A DNA stretch of 64,000 nucleotides, taken from NCBI GenBank assembly GCA_008360975.2, contig CM039189.1:13272056-13336055 (forward strand), written 5' to 3'. Shown here in pieces: positions 12,518 to 23,880 of the stretch. The translations under genes were made by a program, and so were the position numbers. The stretch is from Lichenostomus cassidix (taxonomy: Eukaryota; Chordata; Aves; Passeriformes; Meliphagidae). Numbering within the stretch: position 1 is the first letter of the stretch; every line of letters starts with the position of its first letter. The notes under the pieces were generated by a model, which saw only the letters and a program-made list of their open reading frames with translations, had not been told where the DNA came from and ran no database searches.

Positions 12518-13745
12518 GTATTAATGAAAATACGAATGTTATATAATAGTAATGTTTCCTAAAATTAATACCTACAGCCCATCATGTCTTAAAATATCCT
12601 AAAAGAATATGAAACAACTTTGTCTTAAGTTGAGATAGAAGAATGCATGGGGCAAGGGCTGCTAGTTCTTTTAATTCTTGGATGCACTGTTTTGCTTTAT
12701 ACAAATCAGTTTCAGTCCTACATTTTTTTTAATGCAACAGTCATAAAATTACCATGTTAATTTACAATATTTTAGTAAGTAGTAGTTTTCAGTCTATTCT
12801 TTTAATTGATGAAATTATAAATTACATTTAATTGACATGTTACTATACTAAACTGGACAACAATCTCCTTCTCAAAATGGATATATTTTTAAACTTTAAC
12901 TTTTCATTTAGTCATAAAAATTAATACCTAAAGAGATGGCAATGCAAACTGCAATTTGCCAAAACACTATGTAAAGTTCAATTCTCTTAAAGTGCATAAA
13001 CTGTTTAATTTAAGTGAATTGTTACACAGACTTAAAAAAATTACAGTTATATGTAAAATTAAGCAGATGTTCAAATTTTTTCAAGTTGCCTCATATTGGC
13101 TGGACTTTGACTGACTCTTTCATTCTGCTACAATGTTAGCAGAACAATTATAATAGCACAAGAAAGCCATGTAAACGACTGAGGAGAAGAAGATCAAATG
13201 AGGCTCACATGTAAAATAAGATGGAAGGCATCTAAGGTCTTGTGTGCTCTGATCATTCACCAGTATTCATAAAATTTTTAACATTTTTCCAGGTCTTTTT
13301 GATTTTGTGTATTCCATTAATTTCAACAAAATGTGCTCTAAACACTTCACAGGCATTAGGAGGGCACAGAAGTACTGAGTCTGAAGCATCTGCAGGGAGA
13401 GGAACATTTTCCCATGATGTTTAGGGTGCAGGTGTAGAACTACCATTTCTTGGTGAAGCCAAAATACTACTTTGTTTGACCTTCAGCTTTGTTACAGGTG
13501 AAATAGGATGCAAGAATTAAATACTAATCCTCTAGTGTTCAGAGAGCATAATTTTTCTGTTGTGGTCAAAGACAGGCATTAATAGACAAACCCAGGGTAA
13601 AAATAACTGACTGTGTATTTGGCCAGCTATGATATTAGTATTATTTAATGTCCCCATAGATGCAACAATCCTTTTGGGGGGTTTGCCCTGTGATTTTGTT
13701 CTCAGTCCATGCTTTCCTTCAGACCTTCCACTTCAGTTAAAAATT

Positions 13746-13759
13746 AAAAAAAAAAAAAA
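13746..13759. repeat. A14 mononucleotide run
   Basis: An uninterrupted run of about 14 A, preceded by AAATT. No adjoining element is recognised. Confidence 0.85.
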
Positions 13760-14272
13760 TCCTCCTGACTTCTAAGCAGACTCTTAGACTATGGTATTTA
13801 TTTTCTTCTACATAAAGGTGTAAGCAAGTATTGCTTTTCATGCTTCCACCTTAGAATAACTAAATCCTAATGTGACCTAAGGAGTCGGCACAAAGAAAGG
13901 CCTAAAGAAAAGTCTTTTCTTTGAGGAAAAATTCCACAAGCCTGAAAAAAAGGCAAATAAATGCCCCAGACAAGCTCCATAGAGGTTATCTGTGTGTTTT
14001 AGAGATGTAGTTGCATCTCACTCAGGTCCTATTCCATAGCCAAAAAGAGAGTGGACACCTGTTTTTTATTTTCTTTACTCCACAAAAATCCCATGTATTT
14101 GAACTCCACAATACCAGGAATTGGAGCAGGTAAAAAAATAACTAGTTATACCCTATGATTCCCAGGTGTTATAGTGGCCATTGCAGTGGGTGGCAGTCTA
14201 ATCCTAGAAAACATTTTGCTCCTCTGCTTAATGAAACTACAGACATCCATGTTTAAAGAGCATAACAATAAA

Positions 14273-14289
14273 GTATGATCTGATCATAC
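14273..14289. repeat. 17-bp perfect palindrome
   Basis: GTATGATC and GATCATAC flank a single T. About one such site is expected by chance in a window this size, so no function is claimed. Confidence 0.85.
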
Positions 14290-14487
14290 CAAGTAAATTC
14301 CTTGTATGCATGAACATCAGCAGAAAGAAAATTGAAACAGCAGGATGTGCTAGAGAAGACTCGACTTTAATTACAACGAACGTAATACATGAGAATCCTA
14401 AATTACTGCATTATTACAAACTTTAACACAACCTGCTATTTGACTACATAGCCTTCACACTGATGACTTTTAAGCCTTCAAGGAAAC

Positions 14488-14561
14488 AATAAAACCCATT
14501 TCCAGAAAATTGTGATTAGAAAGTAGCTTAGCAAAAAATTCTGGAAATGGGCTACTTTATT
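14488..14561. repeat. Long inverted repeat able to form a hairpin, with an alternative pairing
   Basis: CCCATTTCCAGAA (14495-14507) is the exact reverse complement of TTCTGGAAATGGG (14539-14551), with a 31-base loop. Just outside, AATAAA (14488-14493) pairs with TTTATT (14556-14561), leaving a 1-versus-4 base internal loop. A second pairing is possible: AAAGTAGC (14520-14527) with GCTACTTT (14551-14558). It shares base 14551 and the 3' flank with the first, so the full forms compete. A 13-bp perfect arm at this spacing is unlikely by chance. It could be a small RNA precursor-like hairpin, the remnant of a short inverted-repeat element, or a cruciform-prone site. Confidence 0.75.
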
Positions 14562-15678
14562 AGAACATGAAATTATACAGATTTAAGGACTTGAATTATG
14601 GCCTAAGACACTCCTCTCAAATCACTTTAGAGGGAGGTTCTGTGAAGAGCATCTCCTCAATTCCTGCAGGTTTTAGAACTGCTACTTAACAAGGTGCCAT
14701 AAGGATATACAGCAGCAAACGCAATATGAGCAGTTGAGACAGTTCAGTGTGGCAAGAATGAGAACGGGGAGGCAGCTGTACTAGTGGTGGAAAAATTCTT
14801 GTAAAACCTTTTGAAGGCAAGAGAGGTAGGTATCCATTAGCCTTTGTGAGGAATGTAGAACACTGTTACTGATCTAATGAAAGAACCAACTACTTAAAAG
14901 AGCGAACAGACCAACAAAAGCAATTACCTATGCAGTACCAGGATGGAATTGATGTTGCTCTTACGAAGTTACATTCTTTTCCACCTAGCAGTGAAGGCTT
15001 TTATCAGCACTAAGGTTTGAACGTTTGAAGAATATGATCTCTTCTGATACCCATCTGGAATATGAGATGAAGGAAAGCTGCCTTTGGATGCAAGATGATC
15101 ACCTTATCTTAGGATATCCAGTAGCAGTCATGGTCTTAGAAGGTAAATCAAGAACATTAAGCCCTGCTACTGAAACGGTTTTGTTCAGGCAGAAGCTATA
15201 CTGATAACATTGGCAATATCTTGTCTGGTCTTTCACAGCACCCTGGAAATTGGAGGAATTGGTATCAGCATGTAATAGAGCCAAGGGCCAGTGAATAAAG
15301 AAAGCTCCTGCCAATGCTTCTGGGTCTTGAAGGGAAATTCAAGGCAGTAAAAACATAGGAAAAAAAGACATGCTGAAACCTAGTGTGAAGTGGTGCACAA
15401 TCTCCCACTTTTTCCTTGAATCTTATCAGCTGCCTCCCCTCTAAATACAGTCTTTACCCTTTGCACCTCAGGTTGAAGGTAAAAAGAGAGTTGACGATCA
15501 CAAGGAATGTCCTTTATAACTGCTACAGTAGCTTTCCCTACCTAAGCCAGACATATTCTTCAACATCTGCAGGACCCCAAAGGATGAAAAGGCAGAGACC
15601 CATACTACCTCTGACAATTCCTGAATGAAATAATTACAGTGTTTGTGTGAAAACAACTACTCTGAACCTCTTTTACAG

Positions 15679-15726
15679 CACGGAAAAGTTTCTGAACAAC
15701 TTCCTAAAACTAAACTTACAGTCAAG
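15679..15726 (+). other. Microexon-like unit with splice signals on both sides (candidate)
   Basis: CCTCTTTTACAG precedes 48 bases that end in AAG|GTAAGA, a good acceptor and donor pair. The 48 bases are a multiple of three and open in phase 0 (HGKVSEQLPKTKLTVK). One other phase is also open and the third has TGA. The acceptor has a short pyrimidine run and the donor matches U1 well. Microexons of this size exist in neural genes, but I recognise neither the peptide nor any flanking exon. Acceptor and donor pairs at this spacing also arise by chance, so this is only a candidate. Confidence 0.18.
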
Positions 15727-15956
15727 GTAAGAGAAACCAGAAATGTTTTCTAAGAAATGGCTACTAATTCCCTGAAAATTTAAAATATTAAGATTTACTA
15801 TGTTTCCAAGCTAAAGTTTTATTCTTGCAAATATTTACTGGTTTCATTCTTGCAAATTTGGTATCATGTCTGTGGATGTTTGGAGTAACTAAAACATGCC
15901 ACCACCCAGAAATAAAGCTTAAGTGCTTCACCTGAGTTTGTTCTGTATAAAAACCC

Positions 15957-15967
15957 TTTTTTTTTTT
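15957..15967. repeat. T11 run
   Basis: A mononucleotide T run of about 11, with no associated element. Confidence 0.8.
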
Positions 15968-16084
15968 CTGCACTAACATGACTTTTGTTTTTCATTAGTT
16001 AAAAGGTCAGCAAACATACAGGATACTCTGTCCAGTGACACTGAACAACACAAACATACCAGAATTGATTGGTAAGGTGTCTCA

Positions 16085-16440
16085 TTTACCAATGCTCAGT
16101 GAACCAGAAACATCGTTTGTTAAGTGATGGATATTGACAACTCCACAAATGGCCACGACGATGTCGTTTCATAAGAGCCCACATGCACAAGGCATTACTC
16201 ACTCCGGAACAGCCCTCTGCCTCTTCCCCTCAGCGAGCTGTAAATCATGTCATTAAACAAGTGCTTCCAAAGCACAATGATCTGTCATGATCCAGTGAAG
16301 ATACCAGTTATAATGTGGGCACTTAATCTGTCAGAGCTTGTGGTGATGCATTTGAGAGTGAGGATCCCCATGTTTAGCTGCTTGCCCATAAGTATTCAGT
16401 GACAGAAGTTAAATGGCAATATGAATTAATTCCTTCATCA
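16085..16440. promoter_or_regulatory. Candidate conserved non-coding element with retained CpGs
   Basis: Six CpGs lie within about 125 bases (near 16113, 16156, 16159, 16165, 16205 and 16233), although CpG is scarce elsewhere. ACGAC-GAT-GTCGT (16155-16167) is a 13-bp dyad containing three of them. Downstream are GTGCTT-CCA-AAGCAC, TGACAG and homeodomain-type TTAATT motifs in non-repetitive sequence. No reading frame covers the block. CpG retention suggests constraint or an unmethylated state in the germ line. That is inference, and no target gene can be named from this window. Confidence 0.3.
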
Positions 16441-18780
16441 TGTGGATGTATGGGACCATTAGAGGGGTTATTCTGAAAAAAACAGAGGGTTGCGCAAACT
16501 TACTTCCCTCCTTCACTATGAAGGCTATTTAATTTTTCTTTTAAAATTATAACTCTATCATTTCATGTGTTCAGATCAGACTAATTGTTTTATCACTGTA
16601 AGCAATACAGATTCTTTAAGAATAGTAATATCTGGATTTATTTTTGTAACATTATATGCAGGTTTACAACTGACAAATCAGATGTTTTTCATGCAGAGGT
16701 TTGGTGGCATGAGGGCATTAGACAATTCATTTCAAGTAAAGAAAACTCTGCCAGCAGTAATCTTCCAAAGACTTTTTTAATCATGTCATACTCCTGCCTC
16801 TCAAGTCCTGATGAAGAGAGGAAGGAAACTTGTCAAAAGCATGAGTTCAGATGAAGCTCCCATTTAGATGGGACCACTCAAGGGATGAATTGAAAAAGCA
16901 TCATTAAACCCTCCTTGCTTCTCAGCTCCTGCTGCCCCATTAACTTAAGTTTTGTCAAGCCCACTCATTGCAGTTTAAAAAAATAAATTAAAGACCAGAA
17001 TAAACACAAAATACATCTGCTCTATATAACAATCTTGTTGCATTATGAAAATGTAAAATAATGTTAGGTTACAGTGTATCCACTGACATATTTTTACTAC
17101 TGTTATACTTTTAATCTGTTCTCTGAAGAAGAGTCATTCTGCTCTGAAACAAGTAGAGCTGTTTTTTATCATGAACCGTGTTGAATGATAAAATATCCAA
17201 CGGCATTTGGATTTCTAATCATTAATATACACACTGAAATAAGGTGCAGAAAAACCATTTCTGTTCAAATTGTATTTGGTATAATGCTTAGCTCTGTTCT
17301 GCAAGCCTCTACATGATGCAAAAAGGAATGTTTACCAAGTATAACAGGAAATTAGAATTTGCGGAGATGTAAGAAGTATTAAATGATATTAAACTAATTT
17401 GATTTTCAGAATCCTAGATCTTTAAATTCTTGTGTTCTGTGCAATGAAATTGTAAATCACAGAATCACAGAATAGTTAGGTTTGGAAGGGACCTCTGGAG
17501 ATCATCTATCCAAACCCCAAACACTGTTTAGTTGCTACAGACTGAAGGATCCTGCTAGGATTAATCAATACAGAGTATTCCTTTCAAGTAATACTATAAA
17601 AATATACTATGAATTACTATAAAATTATTTTGACTAATTTATTACTATAAAACTGAAGTGCAAATAAGCATTACAGACAGATCTTTCATGCCATGGTCAC
17701 TAAAACTGATTACTGGAGAATCTGTTTTGGTATACAGAAAAAGTAAGCCACATTTTAAAACAGAAACTTCTCCAATTTGGAAATGCACTAAATTAATTCT
17801 GTAGATACACTAAAAAAACTTTTCCAGACATTCTTCAGGTGAAATATGAACATATATTGTTATGTTTGGAACTAGAAATTCTCATTAAATTAATTTGGGC
17901 AGGGATATAATCATTGCAAAGTCAGGACTATACGTCACTATGAATTTCCTGTAAATTATTCTCAAAGCCATTTGAACTATTTTTTAACTTCCATTTTCAA
18001 TATATCTAAATTGTGTTTTCTAAGAAGGGATTCCCACAGAATAAATCTGGGATTGAAATTGCTCTTGGCTAGTGCTGAGTTTGACAAATTTTTTTGATTG
18101 AAGCAAAAAATAATCCAAGAAATAAAATAACTTTATTTTTGCTATTTTTAAGATGAAGTATTTAGTTTCCGAAATAAAGATTGCAAACATTTAATTCATC
18201 TGAACAAAATCTGAGTATACACACATAAGAAGCCAAAAGAAAGCAAAGAAAAAATTCAATTGCTCATTTGAATGTAAATTAAAATCTAGAGTTTCTATAT
18301 AGATGTAAATTTCTAACTTTTAAGGTGACAACAAGCAAACTTATTTTAAAGTTCCTAATTCAGCTATGAAACTAAAAATTAACCACTTAACGCTACTTAA
18401 GTTGGGAGGCTTAGTTACTGATTTAAACAATTTTTTAATTCCCATATGGTTATGAAATTCAGTGCAGGAGCTTTTTCAAGTCATATTTTCAGTCTCATTG
18501 TGTTCTATCAGAGTCTATCATATTGAGAGAAGACAAAAGATCAACATTTATTTTTCAGATTCTAATTCCAGCCCATGTTTGGGATTTTCCAGATTTTAAC
18601 CCCAGCACACTTTCCCATGCAAAGGTCAAACAAATTGTTCAGAACAGTCGTTTGCAGTTTTTTGTTCAGGAGTGCTACATATAAATCAAGCACATAGTAC
18701 ATGGCTTTTATATTAACTCGTTCACCTCACTAAACTGGAGGTGCAGTCTGCCTATTTTGAAACCTATCAACATATTTTTA
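16441..18780. other. Non-coding stretch around the second CR1 fragment
   Basis: This AT-rich sequence has no recognised gene. The two overlapping + strand frames at 16565-16780 and 16585-16854 are in different phases, have no motif and are treated as chance. A repeated TTACTATAAAA-like string appears between about 17580 and 17660, just past the CR1 end. Confidence 0.65.
17455..17520 (-). mobile_element. CR1 LINE, 3'-terminal fragment (- strand)
   Basis: Read on the + strand this begins AATCACAGAATCACAGAAT, then TTTGGAAGGGACCTCTGGAG, ATCATCT and CCAAACCCC. That is the reverse complement of the CR1 3' end with its terminal repeats. Only about 65 bp are recognisable, and the sequence after CCAAACCCC no longer follows the family. 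It is a dead, strongly 5'-truncated copy in the opposite orientation to the one at 7855. Confidence 0.9.
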
Positions 18781-18821
18781 GACCTTTTCTGCCACGGTGA
18801 GATGTGTGACACACACAGTGG

Positions 18822-18959
18822 ATGTGCAGTGCTCTCCACTTCGGCACAGACTTCCGAGGCTACGGCAGTCTCAGTAAAACTGAATCCATTCTGAGCAAGT
18901 CACTTTCCCATGTTTCCTCTGTGAAAACATGGAAAAAGCAAGTGGCTTTGGAGGAGCAG
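18822..18959 (+). other. Exon-like open segment ending at CAG|GTAGGT (candidate)
   Basis: An ATG at 18822 opens 46 codons that end in phase 0 exactly at a splice-donor-like CAG|GTAGGT (GT at 18960). If unspliced, the frame continues to a TAA at 19005. Three CpGs (CTTCGGC, TTCCGAG, CTACGGC) are kept within about 30 bases, which is unusual here. The peptide begins MCSALHFGTDFRGYG, is rich in Ser and Lys, and matches no family I recognise. The Kozak context is weak (T at -3). It may be a coding or non-coding exon, or a chance frame in a CpG-retaining patch. Confidence 0.18.
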
Positions 18960-21900
18960 GTAGGTGATAACAAAAGATCAGCAGGAGGACCCTCCTCTCT
19001 CCATTAACCACAAAAGGTGCCTTGGTGACAAACTTTAAGTGCTGCCCTTTGATGGCTAAAGAAAGGCAAGGTGAACCTAACCCTGAGAGTCTGAATCAAA
19101 TCCAGTGGTGTTTGGAAAGGTAACTGCAGAACTTAAAACACAACTTCAAAGCAGTTGGCATTCTCCTGAACCTTTTATAATGTTCCTGCTTTTTTCATTC
19201 TGCCCATCCATAAATCAATAGTTATAATATATTTTAAAACATTTTAATAAATATTTCCAAGGCTGCATGGTTTTTATTATATACAATCAAAGACATTTCA
19301 CCATTAGAAAAGTTCAGCTATATCATAATTGCCATGGCCATAGATTTCTTTTCAACAAACAGGGCTTTGCCTTGTGTGAATCATTGGCATAGTGTACTTG
19401 AAATCTGCAGCAAGCATCCACACATGCTCTTGATTTAGATAAAAGAAACCCACTGGCACAGTGTGGATGACTGCTAAGCAATATGTACCTCACGTGATGC
19501 CCTTTAATAGAAAGAGCTCTCCATAGTACATAGACACAGAGCAGGTATAAAATTAGAGACAGACTGGGGCTGAAACACTAGACTATAATCAGAGTTCACA
19601 CAACTTCAGACATCAAACCCCAACTTCCGAGACCCCACAGTCTTCTCCGGTTCTCCATATATTTATCCTGACAATCCATACTCAGTTATCCGAGAATCTA
19701 AGCAGTGACAGCAAGAACTGACAGTGACAGTACAGCTTTAGGATTTGACATACATTCTCATGCACCTCAGTGAACAGTATAACTGAACAAATCTCTTCTC
19801 TGTGATTTACCCAGTTCTCATTCTCTAATTTCTAGATAAACTATTTTTACTTTATTTTGGATTAACCACAGCCAGGCAGTTATCAGAAGACTTGTACAAG
19901 AGTGTGGTCTATGAGTCAGTAAAACTTACGAACTCAGGTACAATCAAAGGCATCATAAATATTTGGTCAGAATAAAACAGACTAACCTTTGGTTTTTAAC
20001 TCAGATATGTCACATCTTCTACAGAAAAGTTTGTCTTGAATTCTGACAAAAAAGTCTGGTGCCATGCCTGACAGACGAGAAATGTGGAAACCTCAGCCTG
20101 ACTATTATAATTGGGCTAGGGATGGGACAGTCAGAAGGCGGGTTTTGTAATTCATCTACATGTATTATCTGTAGCATGACATGAGATTAAAATCTAAGCA
20201 TTAAGGAGTATCTATTTGTTTCAGAGAAAATAGCAAGAATTCGCTACATCACCCACTAGTAAAGGACACCCCTGAGTTTCTCAGTTCATTCCAACCAAAA
20301 TAACTATTCAGAGGGAATGCAGAAAAAGCATTCATTAGCCATCACTGCCATGCCTGGGGCAGCTCGTAAGTGAAGACCTCATGAAATCTAAGTGTCCATA
20401 CATAATGTTTTTGCATATGATATATTTATCTAATTAACAAAGAGAGAAAATTCTTGTTTGTTATTTAAACTAATTCTATACCATAAAAGTGAAATTACAA
20501 AGAACATTGTTGTTAGGGAGTTTGTTCTGTTTGAAAGCAATTTTCAAAGTTGTTTTAGAGACAAATCTACCTTTCATTTCTTCCAGATGCAACCATTTGC
20601 TCTTCAGGCTCCTATTGTCAGTTTTCCCTGCCTCTGCCTTTCAGCAACCCAGTTGGGGTGTCTTAATTCCTTCAAATATGCCCCTGAGAGTATTTCATTC
20701 CATGTGCTAGGTTCTCCTAATACTTTCTCAAAAATATTCAATACACTGTTTTTCAGTCACCAGACAGTTGTCTTTCCCTTATCATAAATCTATGCTGTCC
20801 ATTCTTAATCATCCATTCATGGTACTTACTTGGAGTTCACCTTGATGGTGGTTCACAGACACATCTCCTGTGTTTTGGCTAACAAAAAGATTCTGTAAAC
20901 TTTGCAGATGAGTATCTCCTTTACTACCACTTTATTTCTGCCTCTCGTCTTTGTCCAACAGGTTCATCTTATTTGACCCTCTTTTACTGTGGGTAATTTG
21001 GGATTTTGATCTGTCCTTCTAAGGTCACTGGCTCTTTTTGTGAAACTGATTCTTTTTCCCCTTTCTGAGATTTTGTATTTTATAACACTTTTTTCTATCG
21101 TTTTCCTTCACGTATCTTCTATACATTTTTTTTCTTTTAGGACTCCTTTCATTCTATTCTTGAATTTAGGTTTAATACAGTCCTTTTAATTTAAGCATCC
21201 TTCTTTCTCAATTACCTCATAACTAAAAAACAAAAATTGTTTAAAAAAATAATCAGGAAGTCCTAACTATACAATTTCTAACCCTAATCCAGCATGTTGA
21301 CTGACTGTGGGTTAATGATAGAAAGAGCAGTATCATCTTATTAAACTCTGAGCTCACACAGCTTCATTTACCACATGGGGCTCATACAGCATTGGCTGCC
21401 CAACTGAGTTTTCTTTAAGAACCTTTTCACTCAAGAATTATGAAAGAGCATATGTCAGGACAGAGGATTATATTCCCACATGAAGCAAGGACTGCAAAAA
21501 TATTTAGGAGCTAATCATCTCATGCACACCTGCAGATAGAAATTTCTCTCCCAGATGCATGTGCTTGGCTAATGGAATGCTTCTTTCTGAGTGAGCACAT
21601 AAACAGATTTCAGCTACACTCATTCTTTTGAAAAATGCTTTTCTTTCCTGTGTGGTACAACATCTGACTTACAGATTTTTTGACATACAAAGGACCATTA
21701 GAAATTCAACCATTCTTTGTAAAAGTGGCCCACCTGTGGTTTTTGTTTTGTATTTAGTTACAATACTTACGATTTTAGTCTAATGGCTGAGACAGTATAT
21801 CTGATTTTTTCTACTCAGAATTACAGATTTTGCAGAAGATAAAAGGTGAAGCCATATTTGGGCTCTCATTCTTTTCCTTTCCATAATACTTTGTATGCTA

Positions 21901-23402
21901 GCATGTCCAGTGAACTCTCTGTGCCTCTTGTGAAGATACAATCTGTTAAGCACTCATCACTCTCTCAGTCAACCAGCACCCAAATTACTTGTTCTGTGTA
22001 ATTTCCGCCTACCTTGTAAGCACTGACATATCCTAAGTCTTTTTACTTACTCCTTTTCACTTTTTAGGAGTGATTGTCTAAGGAAAAGAGTAATTTCTGG
22101 TGTCGTTTCAGCTACTTGCAAACTAAACCTTAAAAGGTCCCTCTACCTCAAGTGATAAGATAAACAATGTGACCTTGGAAACATTTTTGTCAAGAGAATC
22201 TTGATGGTTAGTTCATGAATCCTTAAGATCCAAGTGCTTCTGATAAGCTTTTTCAACATTTATTGCTATTTCAGGTCTCTGTTACAAGTGGGATATCCTA
22301 GTTTGTTATTCTGTCTTTTTATCTCTCACATGAATAAATTACAGGGTTCTGCTTCTTATCACAGAAAACATTCCACTGATCATCTGGGGAACACAAAATA
22401 TTTTTTCCAGTCTATAAATTATTCTTATAGAAACTCTCATAACTAGCAAGACAGTTGGTTTTGTTTTGAGTTTTGTGTGTGCCTTTTTTGACAGCATTTG
22501 TCTAAAATAATCACATGTGGTCTATCAAATTTTAGTTTTGTCATTAGAGCTGTCAGTCTTTCACAAAAAATAACTTTAAACACATATGCACACACACAAT
22601 ACACCCTTTGCAGTGTCTTGGCCAATGAGTGTGAATGACAAATATACCTGGCTGTCCTCCTATGGTGTTTTCTTACTGCTCATTGGCAGAAAAAGTGATT
22701 TCATGGTAGAAGGTTGGAAAATGACCTCTTGTAATGATGAAATTTGCATAAATAAATGCTGATTGCACAAAACGAGTAATGTGCAGTGAGTATCATCACA
22801 GTAAGTTGTCTCCTACTGACACAGAGTCTAAGTTAGAAGCATACAATTATGCAAATCAAACTAATGCCAGTTTCTCATTACTGTCGTGGTGGAGGCAAAC
22901 ACATATCCTCCACAGACAGCTTGATGCTGGGACACAAGCCAAAATGTTTGGATTTGCTGACACAGCAACTGACTCAACAAAAATAGGATATAATAGTAAT
23001 ACATCAGAGGAATCCATATCAGGACAGACCTGAAACTTAATGGACTGTGAATCTTTTGTCTGCAGAGAGGCCTTTCACTGGTATTGACCCACAGTACGCC
23101 TGCTTCTACTTTTGCCGATTTTATAGAAATAGATTACAGAAGCAATTGCTTTTTTGAGCTGAAATGTCTGCAAAACAGTCTATTAGCTTTCCCTATAGCA
23201 GATGAGATGACATTTATAAATACTTAAATAATGTCATGTATCCCACGTTTAAAAACTTCCCAGAATAATTCACAGGCTGCTTGTGGTTGCTTGATCTAAT
23301 GTTTATGTGAAGTCTCATTATGACACCACTGGGATTTTCAAACAATGCCACTTTTCTTGTGCCATCTTAAAAATATTCAGACAAAGATATTCTGTTTTTC
23401 TT

Positions 23403-23417
23403 AAAAAAAAAAAAAAA
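23403..23417. repeat. A15 run
   Basis: An uninterrupted run of about 15 A. No adjoining retroelement is identified. Confidence 0.85.
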
Positions 23418-23815
23418 GAATTGCAGCAGCAATTACCATTACTGTGAGGGACTGAATATAAAAAGACGTTGATAGCTCCTCTCAGAGTGGTGCTAACCCT
23501 TGAGAACAGGTACAGCATTGGTACTGACAGCCACTGAAGAAGAATCTAGTGCTCTATCACTTCAATTTCTCACCATTTTTATTCAAGTAATTACTACTTG
23601 TTTGAGCTCATCTGCATGTTTGCCTATCATATACATGCTGGCATGCAATTCACAAATACCAGGTTAAGACTGAGCTCACAGTGAAATTAACACCACCCAA
23701 TGCACACACAGTTCCAACAGAGGAGTTTGCTGTTCCAACAAAATTCAGCACTAAGGGACATTTCAGAAATATGACTTTGCTCAAAGACAAATGGGAAGAT
23801 ACTCCATTTGACTTT

Positions 23816-23880
23816 AAAAAAAAAGGAAAAAAACCCAACAAAACAACAACAGCAACACACAAAACCCCCACTAAAACCAA
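23816..23880. repeat. A/C-rich low-complexity tract
   Basis: About 65 bases made almost entirely of A and C on the + strand, with AACAACAACAGC-like steps. Open frames that cross it owe their length partly to the lack of T, and hence of stops. Confidence 0.85.

Larger units (their letters stand above)
11461..16084. other. Non-coding stretch
   Basis: No gene is recognised. The stretch contains a T-rich tract (12491-12517), an A-run (13746-13759), a 17-bp palindrome (14273-14289), a larger inverted repeat (14488-14561) and an exon-like unit (15679-15726), each listed separately. A 12-bp string, ATTCTTGCAAAT, occurs twice about 27 bp apart near 15820-15860. The 90-codon minus-strand frame at 12208-12480 and the other short frames show no recognisable domain. 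Confidence 0.6.

Noticed and set aside
18836..18850. CTCCACTTCGGCAC as a U6 snRNA start
   Set aside because: The similarity is limited to a few bases around TTCGGCA, and the rest of U6 does not follow.
20458..20787. 109-codon open frame on the + strand
   Set aside because: No motif, another phase is also open over 20489-20710, and it has no splice or promoter context. Chance frame.
22047..22093. Imperfect inverted repeat TTACTCCTTTTC / GAAAAGAGTAA as a hairpin RNA
   Set aside because: It has one bulge and pyrimidine/purine-biased arms, so chance or low-complexity pairing is likely.
22742..22856. Two octamer sites in opposite orientation (ATTTGCAT and ATGCAAAT)
   Set aside because: Octamers recur often in this AT-rich window (also near 3395 and 9210). 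Without other motifs they are not evidence of an element.
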